Shown here piece after piece: positions 12,032 through 23,100 of a stretch of DNA of 64,000 nt. The stretch comes from Adenophora triphylla var. japonica (taxonomy: Eukaryota > Streptophyta > Magnoliopsida > Asterales > Campanulaceae): positions 248,001 to 312,000 of the forward strand of contig JAFEMH010001288.1 in assembly GCA_022495995.1 (NCBI GenBank), read 5' to 3'. The notes under the pieces are model-generated. The model saw nothing but the letters and a program-made list of their open reading frames with translations. It ran no database searches and was not told the origin of the DNA. The translations under genes were made by a program, and so were the position numbers. Position 1 is the stretch's first letter, and every line of letters begins with the position of its first letter.

Positions 12032-12905
12032 TAGGGGTGGACATGGTTCGATTTGGTTCGGTTTGGAAGAAATTTGGAGATCAAACTGCTAGTACTCGGT
12101 TTGGGAAAATCCCAAACCAAACCGAATCATAGAAAATTTCAAACCAAACCAAACCAAACCACCTCGGCTTGGTTCGGTTCGGTCTCAAACCACGGTTTCA
12201 TAAACGGTTCAAACCGTGGTCCGAACTACGGTCTAGACCGCTATCCGAACTACAAACCTGTCCAACAAAAAGCGTTGCTCTTTACATATTTTTTTTTATC
12301 AAACTAGCAATCATATATATTAAACATAAAACACAAATACTATTATTCAAATAGGAATGAGTTTTAGTAAACTGAAATAAGTTACTGGTTGTTGGGACTT
12401 CTATCTTTTCCTGGAAACGTTGCTGGATGAGGTTTTAAAAGTGGATCAGTTGGACAGTCTTTGTGAAGACAAACTTGTGAAACCAAAATAAGTTACTGGT
12501 TGTTTGGACTTCTATCTTTTCCTTTTTCTTCCCCTTCTTCTAAGAAGGCTATTCCTGTAATATTATTACTAATAAGAAGCGCAACAAAAAATTGGCCTTT
12601 CACTTGGCCATGTCATTTTCATGATACTCCCTCTGTCCCGAAAAGATAGTTCCATTTGAATTTTGATGGTTAACACTAGGGGTGGACATGGTTCGGTTCC
12701 AAACCGCGGTTCGGTCTGAATCGGTTTGGTTCGGTTCGGTTTGGTTCGGTTTTGAGGTTTCAGACTGCGAGCTGAACCGAACCACACGGTTTATTAAATT
12801 TTCAAACCAAGCTAAACCATTTATAGAAAAAAACCAAACCAAACTGCGTGGTTTGGTTCGGTTCGGTCTCAAACCGCGGTTTGAACCGAACCATGTCCAC
12901 CCCTA
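12032..12905. mobile_element. Non-autonomous hAT element B (composite)
   Basis: The ends are TAGGGGTGGACATGGTTCG and its inverted counterpart ending CCATGTCCACCCCTA. A perfect 8-bp duplication CTAAATGG flanks it (12024-12031 and 12906-12913). A further internal copy of the terminus at 12677 makes 12677-12905 a palindrome in its own right, so the right end is duplicated or holds a nested relative. A partial Stowaway tip lies at 12623. No coding frame is seen. Confidence 0.88.
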
Positions 12906-12913
12906 CTAAATGG

Positions 12914-13496
12914 CCAACCAAAAGAAGAGCCGTCAATTAGACCCTCGTGGAGAATTAAGTCATCAAATTCTCTGTTTTTCATATCAGCTACGCATCATCA
13001 GTTATCAATAACCACAACTTAACATTATTTTACTCTCAGTAATGACTTAAGTTATCAATTTATCTCTTATATTTTTTTACTATACCCTACTATATTTTCT
13101 TTTTTCTACTCACATTTATAACAATTATTATCATTATTCATATTATTTTATTATTGTTAATTATATATGATAATAATTTATATTTTTTATTATAATAATT
13201 TTAATTATTAATAAATAATTTTATTAATATAATTATTATTTAATAGTCTTTTTAAATATGAGTTGTCATTGTTTTCCACTTGCAATTTGTCAGTTTGAAA
13301 ATAAAAGCTCACCTCCTATTTCCTATATGTATAAAACACACGCCTTTCCAATTTGTTTATTTTGAAGCGTTTGTATTGGTGAAGAGTGAGAGAGGGATCA
13401 CTCTTTCCGGCCTTTCAAGTCCTTTCCCAAACAATTTTTCATTCAACTCATTAATGCCCCAACCGAAAGTCACCATTGTGAGGAGGCTTTAGCTCC
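12914..13496. other. AT-rich intergenic stretch
   Basis: No gene, RNA or bounded repeat can be supported between hAT elements B and C. Confidence 0.5.
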
Positions 13497-13504
13497 ACGT
13501 CAGC

Positions 13505-14476
13505 TAGGGGTGTAAGCGGTTTAGCTCAAACCACGGTTTGAGACCGAGCCGAGCTAAACCATGGGGTTTAGCTCGGTTTTTTTATTTGAGTGGTTTAGCT
13601 CGGTTTGAAAAAATGTCAAACCGAGCGGTTCGGTTTAGCTTGCGGTTTGAGGGTGCCGAGCCGAACCGAGTCGAGCTAAACCGTTTAGCTTTCAAACTGA
13701 GCTACGAGACCGAGCTACGAAATCGAGCTACGAAATCGAGCTACGAGACCGAGCTACGAGACCGACCTACGAAACCGAGCTATGAAGTCAAACCAAACCA
13801 CCATAAACCATAATCCTAACCATTCATTCCAAATCAAATTAATCCTTACCTTTAATTTATTTCAAAACCCTAAAATCTTTAATACATTACCTCTGCCTCT
13901 TGGAGAACTTTCATTATATCTCTTTTCCTTCTCTCTCTTCCCCTTCTCTCTCTAAAGTAAATCTTTAATTTATGTTTCTGTATTTTCAAAATAGTTTTTT
14001 TTTCCTTTTCGCTTTCAGAAATTTGAACCAATTAAAGCCCATTGATGATGAGATCTTTATATTTGCAGACTGGATAATTTTTCCTTGTTTAGGTCATAGT
14101 TAATTTACATATATGATGATTTCTATAATATATTCCAACAGATTTCACAAGCTTCCTTTTGCAATATTAACAACGCTTTGGATTTCTTAAAGTATTGACT
14201 GTATGACACTAGATTAGTTCCATTTCTGCATTCAATGTGAAGTTGTTTCTTAAAGTAATCAAGTTGTGTTTGTATTTATTCTTTTTTTGTTGTAAATTTG
14301 TTTGGTTGATTCAAACCGCGGTTCAAACCGAGCTAAACCGAGCTAAACCGATTTAGCTCAGCTCGGTTCGATTTTTTTTTTAGCTCAGCTCGGTTTGGAA
14401 TTTTTCCAAACCGATACTAGCGGTTTGGCTCCTAAATTTGTCCAAATCGAGCTAAACCGAACCATTTACACCCCTA
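13505..14476. mobile_element. Non-autonomous hAT element C
   Basis: It begins TAGGGGTGTAAGCGGTTTAG and ends with the complementary ACCATTTACACCCCTA. A perfect 8-bp direct repeat ACGTCAGC lies on each side (13497-13504 and 14477-14484). The arms are dense in GAGCTAAACCG words and complements. The middle (about 13800-14290) is unique AT-rich DNA without a transposase frame. Confidence 0.9.
13699..13789 (+). repeat. 7 x 13-bp minisatellite inside hAT element C
   Basis: Seven units of consensus GAGCTACGARAYC with a few substitutions. The unit resembles the GAGCTAAACCG word of the element arms, so it probably arose from subterminal sequence. Confidence 0.85.
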
Positions 14477-14484
14477 ACGTCAGC

Positions 14485-16540
14485 CCATGACTTAACAAAA
14501 AGTCACCACTGTGTGTACTCTTAGAGACATTGTTTATTGCAACTTTCAACTGGCTTATGAAAATTATAAATAAATAAGTTATTATACAGTTTAATTTCAC
14601 AGTTCCCGAATCTGGATGATAACCATACATTCATACCATTGGCCACCGCATAGCGGTTCCCTACAAGTACTATCAGCATTATGACGTCCTGCAATGAACT
14701 TCTACAGCAGCATGATACACCATTCTAGTTATACAATCAACCAACTTCAACCCCGGTGTCGAAAATGACTTTGTCAAAAATAACAATCGAAAAAGATGTT
14801 TTGAAAATAAAAATTAAAATTAAAAATTATTGAGCTGAAAATCTCCGGCTAAGTAGGAATATAATAGGTGCTGCTGAAGGGTGTCCAGATAATCATAGAC
14901 ACTTGTTCAAGCAAAGCAACTGTTAGCCATCATTAATTCGAATTATTGGATGCCAAATGAGTTCCGAAAGAGACAACGAGATCTCTAAATTGACTCTTTT
15001 AATCCTAAAGAAAAATAAATTAAAGGTAAAGTGTGTTTATTTGATGAGGAAGCAAAGCTAAGCTATCACAAAATGTCGTTATAGTGTGTGTTACAAGAGA
15101 AAGATTACATCCTTACCAAACAGAACAAAAATGAACATAAAAGAGAAAGATTAGATCCTTACTAAACAAATCACCCCTATAGGGCATAGTAACACAAGTT
15201 CTTCACTTTGCTCCCGAAGGAAATTGAACCTGAGACCTCCATTATATGAAGGTCTTTTAGGGCACTTACACATTCGAATACTGCTCGGCTGAGAGAGGCT
15301 TTGATACTTTTTCTTTTTCTAGTTCTTTCTATTCACTGTTGAATATGCCCTTTAAAAGATTCCTTTAACTGATTGTGTTGTAATGTCTATGTTGACAGAA
15401 AAAGATGTACAACGTGTAGGATTATGATTACTTTCTTTAATAGAAAAGGGCATTGCCCTAAATTTTATTTAAATTAATATAAAAGCATAAAAAAAAAAGG
15501 TAGGACTAGACCTTATCATCGTAATACAAAGAAAAATAAGCTAAAAAGAAAAAAACGATTGGTAGATAATTAACGCCAAGGTCTAATTTCGTGTTTTTAG
15601 AACCCAACTTTGAAATTATATTGGTATGCATCTATTATCTTCATTATAACATTCTTACCATAACGCCAATTGAGAGACATCCACCTATCATACCCCATTA
15701 TAATAGTCTTACCATCGGGCATCGCCTCTAGATGCCCAATGAGAAACTTACAGTTACCATACCCCGGCCCATAGAGTCGAACTTTCGCATATGAATGTTT
15801 CAAAAGAAAGAAAGGTTTCTCTTTTCTTATCCTAGGAAAATTTCCATTTTCCCCTTGTATTGACTTCTTATAAAATATCGAATGGTCCAGAAAAGTGTAA
15901 TACGCAGTTTTTCATTTATGGGAAGATGAATCCCCTGATTCAGAGCCAAAGAATTGCCTGACGCTACCATATACTATTCATCCTGACCTGGTGATAAATA
16001 AAGCACCAGCGCCCCTTTGGATCTCTTCGAAATTTCAAATGATTTTTCCAGAAGTTGATGTAGACAAAAATTGCAGCATGCGCATCGTACTATTTTTTTT
16101 TCCTAGAGAGCAAATCTTGTTGGTGCTAAAACTCATAGGCCCAGATTTGTTGACACAAATATGAATTAAAATTTGACATATAACAATAAAAATACAAACT
16201 AAATCGAACCGTTTACAGAATTATCCACTTTTAATCTTTTACTACTCCATCCGTCAACAAAATATATGTCCTTTAAGGCAAGCGGAGCTGGACTGAAAAT
16301 AGACACAGCATTTCAGGCCAGAGCTGGGTATAACTTAAATCGCAAAAATCTGTATCAAAATAACTAATGAAAGTAGAAATTCTAGAGCACATAAAAGGCC
16401 CAGATTATATCATCTCTGACACTACATTTTGGCCAGAACAATGAAATAGATGCTTCAACCTCAGAGAAAACATTGTCACAATCGTTTAGATTTCCACTTC
16501 CAACTAAAATGCTAAAATAAACACACATACACACACACAT
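14485..16540. other. Intergenic, few assignable features
   Basis: Downstream of RPN2. A tRNA-like SINE relic lies at 15170-15300 and partial MITE tips at 16245. A 68-residue minus-strand frame (15597-15803) is not recognised and has no supporting context. Confidence 0.45.
15170..15300 (-). mobile_element. tRNA-related SINE relic
   Basis: On the minus strand AGCCGAGCAGTATTCGAATG resembles a pol III A-box region and GGTCTCAGGTTCAATTTCC a B box, at tRNA-like spacing. Neither end is defined. It is not a functional tRNA, because no acceptor stem can be formed. Confidence 0.4.
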
Positions 16541-16541
16541 A

Positions 16542-16832
16542 TACTCCCTCCGTCCCGGCCGAAGTGTCCGAAAAGGACAATTGCACGAGAATTAAGGAAA
16601 GTGATGTAAGAAAGAGAAAAGTTTAAATGTTGTGAGTATGAAAAATTAAATAGGAGAGAGAATGAGTGGGAGGAATAGTTAGGAGAGAGAATGTTGTGAG
16701 TGTAAAAGTAAAGTAAGAGAGAGAATGAGTGGGTGGAATAGTGAAAAAACTTTCCTTTTTGGGGTATGAGACATTTTAAATGGGACGCCCAAAATAGAAA
16801 CTTGGGACACTTCGGCCGGGACGGAGGGAGTA
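16542..16832. mobile_element. Stowaway-type MITE
   Basis: TA-flanked, with near-perfect inverted ends extending to CTCCCTCCGTCCCGGCCGAA. The interior carries the family phrase GAGAGAATGAGTGGG twice. It lies about 300 bp beyond the RPN2 stop codon. Confidence 0.92.
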
Positions 16833-16875
16833 TATGTTTCAGTTCATTCACACCAAGGGCAAAACTGAAGCAGCC

Positions 16876-16908
16876 GGGTGGGGTGGGGGTGGGGGTGGGG
16901 GTGGGGGG
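16876..16908 (+). other. G-run tract, potential G-quadruplex
   Basis: GGG, GGGG and GGGGG runs separated by single T bases. The spacing satisfies the usual four-run quadruplex pattern. It lies about 220 bp past the RPN2 stop on the strand opposite the RPN2 transcript. Confidence 0.7.
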
Positions 16909-17128
16909 AAAGCCGAAGCAGCAGGGGTGGGGACTATAACGGCAAATCTGGAAAGTGAGTATTGGTACAGCTCTTCTTTTAATTATGATTGTGAGCCGAA
17001 ATGAATTAAAAGTACGGTTTAACATAAGCTAGTGAAAATGTCCTAATCAAAATTTAGTAAAGAGGATGCAAATCTGATGTGTACTTGCTAGTTCAAAACT
17101 CACTAATGGTTATTCTCTCGTATTCCTA

Positions 17129-20100
17129 TCAAGCAGACTTTAACTTGGATGATGTTGAAGCTAGGTGGGAAAGAGTCCTGTGTCCCACAAACATCAAGAA
17201 TATCCCCAAAAATCCAAGTGCTTTCAATGTTGTGAAAAGATCCAACTGCACACACAAAAATGATAACAATTAGTATGTGCAGGCTTTTAAAGTGTACCAA
17301 ATATGTTCCACTGTTGAATTTGAACTGCCTGTGGAAATTGGAGAATATGCAGCTATTAATCCCCCAACTGTTTTTAGTAGATGCCCAAAAGTGTTTTTCT
17401 TTTTCTTTTTTATTAAAAAAAAAAAGAAAAAAGAGGATCGATACATGTGCCCAAAAGTGTTAAGCTATTAATATGTTCCACTAATTTCCATCATGTATAG
17501 CTAAAATATAGACTAGAAACATTCTCCCTCTGTTCCAAAATGAATGTCCAAAACAAATACAAATTTGCTCCGGATCAAGTGCAAAAGGGCAAACCCCGGT
17601 GCGCCAAGCGCTCCCCGCCAAGCGGGGGTTGGGAGAGGGAACCATTTGCTAGAGCCTTCCCCTGACAATTGCCAAGAGGCTGTTCGCCAAGGTTCGAACC
17701 CGTGACCTTATTTTCAGATCAATTCCATGTATACACACCCTATTTTCAGATCCTTTTCAGCCAGGTCTATATAACATGGTCTATTTATGGCATTCGAAAT
17801 AGAGAAATTTAACTGGTAAAATAAATGAAAATAGATGTACATACTGTCACCCAAAAGGAATCTAGAAACAAAATCATGTTAACGGAAATCAGCTAACGTC
17901 CAGCTAAAGGTTCTGCAACCATAAATATGAAAGTGGAAAGTAAAGCATGTACCTTGACCCAGAAAAGTGCATATAGGGAGAGAACAGATGCAATGCCAGC
18001 AATGAAAAGGATGGCAAATGTAGCAGGTATTGTGGATGTTGGGAAATTCTTCAAGTTCGCACCAAGACGTAATAACTACAAAGGCAAAAGTGTACAGACA
18101 TCAATTCAAGTCCAAAATAAAAGTTGGATTAATCAAAGCAGCTGAAGCGAATTTTAGTTCAAGAAAGATGAGAGAACTTTCTTTCGAGCAGATATTCTGG
18201 AACAAAGCTTGAATACCTCATGCTAGAAGCAGATAGAACTGGCGTCTACTATTAAGTGATAAATGTAATGATATATTGTTCCACAAAGATAAAAAGACTA
18301 ACCCCAAATAAGAATCCAAAGAAGGGTAAGAAAACGAGGCCCAAGAAAACAAAAGAGAGCTCTTGAGGAGGACGCTTCTCTGGAGCCCTGAAGATATGTG
18401 TTATCTCTGATTTGGGCCCATATCTTGAGTAAGGATCAACTGCTTTTGGAGGAGGGCGGGCTGCCTTCTCAGGTGCTTCTGGCAGATCTAATTCAACATG
18501 GCCCAGGTGATATATGAAGGAGTTCTCCTGAAAGAAACAGAAGATAATCATTAGCATTAAAAACTGTACAATCTTTGTGGCATAAGTCTAAGAGAATGTC
18601 ACATTTACCATAACAGCGTCTCCCACTGTAAGTTCAATATCGTATGTACCCGACAGATAGTAAAACTTCTCAACAAGACCAAGAAAATCCTGCAAAGTGA
18701 GGACACATAGACATAAGAAAACATCTACTGAATGATACTAGTTGCAAGAATTAATTGTGGCTATTTCTACTCCAGGATTACATAGAGCACTGTACGCTTT
18801 TTATGAAGAGGTGGAAAAAAAACAAATACTCCCTCTGTCCCTAAATGAATGCCGAAAAAAGTTTCAAGTTAGCTCTTTATAAAGAGCAAATTTGTAAAAA
18901 AAAAAAAAAGACATTCATTTAAAGACGGAGGGAGTAATATTAATAAATGATCAGAGAACGTACTAAAACAATTTCAAACTGCTTCCCAGTGCTCCCCACG
19001 ACAAAGATATGCTCAACCCCAGACTCATGTTCCAACTTGAGTAATGCCTGATGAAACATGACACTAAACTTAGCTAACTGACAAATATATTAATAAGTTA
19101 CGAATAGAGAACTATTTAGGGAGCGGGTCAGAACCTGGTGCGGCTTAAATGGGTGCCCAAGAGGGGTGGTCAACTGAAAGGACAACCGCAACTTTTGAAG
19201 GTGGTGTGCTGATAACGTCGCAGCATTAGGTCCAACCAGGTCCAGCCTACATGAAAGATAACAACATTAGTTGAAAAGTGAAATTATAAATGACAAGATA
19301 TTCAAATTCTAGATAAATGTACAGAACGTACTTCTTCTGACTTTCTACGGTACCAAGATCACTCTCAAGTACTGCAATTTCTGCATTATCAACATTGACA
19401 ACACCAGTGACATATATTGGTACTTTTGTCCGGCCTCCAGTGACATAGATTTTCTTATGATCTGCATCAAGTAGTACAATCTAGCAAACCAGGAAATAAT
19501 GTGAGAGGGAGTAGCAGTAGTCAAAATATGGAGATAAGATCAGCAGTTGATTGGTTCAGCACATAAAGAAACCCATGAACAAAATGAGTACCTCAAATGC
19601 GAAAACGTAGTCCCCAACATCAACAGATTTTGGCAAAGCATCCAAAATATGGACAGCTTGTTCAGGGTCAAATTTAAGTTCCTGCATTTAGGAAACCCAC
19701 CAGACCGTTGTGGCATTAGAAAAGGAAACGATGCAATCGAAAGTTGGAAATCAAATGCTTTTATCAATAGTTCCATAACTAGATATCAAACAGAAATAGC
19801 ACTTTGTGAAAAGTAAAGATGAAAAAACAAATAAAGAGGAAGTGAAGCGACCCTTCAATAGCAATCATCAATCACTGCCCCCACCTTGTCAATGATGGAA
19901 GCATCCTTTGAACCTGAGCTGAAAACTTGCATGAGTTTTACTGATAGAGGAGGAGGTGCAGTAGATCCAAGCACAGTACTCACCCTAACCTGCAAAATTA
20001 ACCAGAACATGGTCAAAGAAGAACCATTTAAGGATATTGAAACAAATTATACACCACTTCCATATTCTAAAAGATCTTTGAACAAAACCAAGATGTAAAA

Positions 20101-23100
20101 CCTAGAGTTCCGTGATTGTAATCATAAGGACTTCGATGGGGACACTAGGAGAAGTCATGAAAGTACAAGTTTCTACTATGCAATTTCTTTTTTTTTCCTG
20201 TGCAGATGGTGTCTCAGCAAGACAGCAACGGTGATGTGATAACAAAAAGGTTTCCACTCACATGAGGAGCACACATAAAATTAACTCTGTATAACTTAAC
20301 CATTAATATATCAACACAAGGGGAATAAATGCAAAACTAAGAGTAACAACTGCTGAGGAAGAAGAAATATACTAGGCATCAACTAAAAGACCCAAAAATG
20401 AGAAAACCGAAAGTAAAACTAACAGTAATATGAATTTCTTAGAGCTCCACAAAAATAGCAAGGAATTAGAGGTCAAATGAGAGAACAGACCTTAATTTTC
20501 TCTTGCCTAGTTAATGAAACAACAGTAGCTGGAAGAGATAAAATTAGAGGAACTGATACCCTGCACATGAGAAGATGCTTAGCTTATTATGATAAAAGGG
20601 GAAAATATGTACTAATGCTGATAACAAATGCCTGTGAGAAATATTATTGTTAAGCGAATGCATATACAAAAACAACAGCAACAACAAAGCCTTAGTCCCA
20701 AAATGATTTGGAGGCGGCTAACATGAAACATCGTATATGCACAATAAAATGTGAAATAAGAATTAACTGGAAACAAGGTCAAATGAAAAAATGTGCAATA
20801 AACTTAAGTTCATTTATATTTTATATAGATATATGTCAGCTACAGAAGTGCCCAAAATGACAATACCCTACTGTGAGGAACTACTTACACACACAAGCTT
20901 ACAATTTGTATGCATAGGAAAAAGCCCATAAAAGGCCACATTCATGCAATCGCTTACCTGTTGCTTTCCAAGAAAGCGAGTGCATCAATTTGGTAATACA
21001 AGTCTTTGGCATTGCCAGGAATTCCAATCGCAAGGAAAAATTTAGCCAAGCCCAATATTTTGTCCCCTGGAAGCTGCAAATTTACAACCAAAATTTAAGA
21101 ATGCATTCACAGAAAGTTAAAAGAACTGCAAGAGAGTGGTACCAAAAACAAAGTGTCAGCTACCACACACATTCAAACCTCCCGAAGTGGCAGCAGCAAA
21201 AGCTGTTAGACCGCGAACAACTGATGAGGTAGCTGAAAGAGGACCCTGAGTACCACTGGTATCAAGAAGTGTTTCATCGAAGTAATAGGCCCCATCATCT
21301 GAAAATATGAAACCATAATTAGTCAGACAAGAATATGACTTGTTATCAAAAATCGAACCAAAGGGATAGTGACATAATATTTCAATCATGATTAGACCTG
21401 CAAATTCAAGTGCTACTCATTATGCCATTTAATCCTTACAGAAGACACTCACATGAGAAAGCAAAATCATAAGGAGTAAAACCACTTTGCATATTATCAC
21501 ATTTGCTATTTGCATATAAGCCTTCCATTCAGACGAAATGTTACCACCAAGCAATCTATGACCCAAAATTTTGCTTCAATCACTATGAAAACCAAACTAA
21601 ACCAAACCAACTGATTTTTCAAAAAGCTTGAATTGTGACTATACCATCAATTCAGGAAAATGGAACGAAAACCGGTTTGTTTTACGGGATTTGTGGTTCG
21701 ACATTCCACCCCCAGGGAAAATCCCTTGAGAAGTAAGATATCAAGCTATAATTTTGTAAAAAAAAATAAGAGGAAAAAGCATGACGAACCATGGGAAGAG
21801 ATTAACTAAACACCATCAGAATAAATCATGACCATTTCCATTTTTGTCTAAAAAGAAGGGAGCAAAGAACTACCAACATCCATACCATATTTCTCGGCAC
21901 TGTCAAAAAGCTTACGAACATCATTCTTCAATGTGTCAATCTGTACAAGATATGCAAAGATTTGGTCAATAAGGAACCAAGGCATGAAACAAAGCATCAG
22001 ATGAGGTACAATCGTACTTGAAAGATAGTGAGACAGAGAGCTTAAAGTCACATTTGTGATGATGCATTAACAGGAAGAAAAAATTTAGAGGGTTTCTTTG
22101 TTTAGGTTGAATGTGGAGAAACAGTGCATCATCTTGACACCATCGTGATGATCATTTCATGCTTGATAATATGTATTTTCCTCCTTAGGTTATATAAGCA
22201 AAAACAGCTTTGACCATCATCTGAAGTCACAGGGGTGTATTTTTCTTTTTAGGTATATATATATCTATATTATAAATCACACCATTGTTTTGAACAGTGG
22301 TGTGAATAGTTCCATTCGCGGAAATGACCATTTTGCCCTCAATATTCACTTCCTTTTCCATTTCGTCCTTAAAAAAAAAAAAAAATTTAAAATTAAAAAA
22401 AAAAAAAAAATTTAAATTAATTTAAAAAAAAAAAAATAGTTTTAAAAAAATGTGGCCTTGGACACGGGCATATTTAAAAAACAAAATAGGAAAAATAAAA
22501 AATAAAATTAAAAAAAAACAAAAAACAAAAAACGTGGCCTTGGACACGGGCTTAGACTAGTATATATATATACACACACACACACACTTATACACATAGA
22601 TAATTATATTAGGATGCTATTTTTGCAACAAGACATATATAGGAGGCTTGTGCGGCAGTGGGGGAAAGAGATATTCTTAATTAAGATTGATTGAATTTTT
22701 AGCTTTTGTCTCCTTTTGCTCCTCACTTTCGATAAACGTGAGTCTATAAAAAATGATAATTGCACTTATATATAACATGCTTTGAAAATCCAAAAGCACA
22801 CTAAATACACGAGTTTATGAAATGAACAGAAGAAAGCATCATCCACAAGAAAAAAGAGCAAGCATAACACCGCTACTAGGTCAGTCAGCCTCTTGGCACA
22901 GTTACAATACTGCCTTAGTTATATGATTATGGAAAACTTTACTGCCCTATTGACAAGGAGATGTGAAAACAGTAATTGCTAAGCCTCAAAGATATTACAT
23001 TTCATAATTTTTCCAAGAGGAGATGCCAAAAAAAATCACACTTAACCAAATGGTATCAGTTTTACCCCGTGCAGAAATAAGAATACAGTTCGACTTACTA

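Noticed and set aside
15597..15803. 68-residue minus-strand frame
   Set aside because: Not recognised, no splice partners, and short enough to be chance in this composition.
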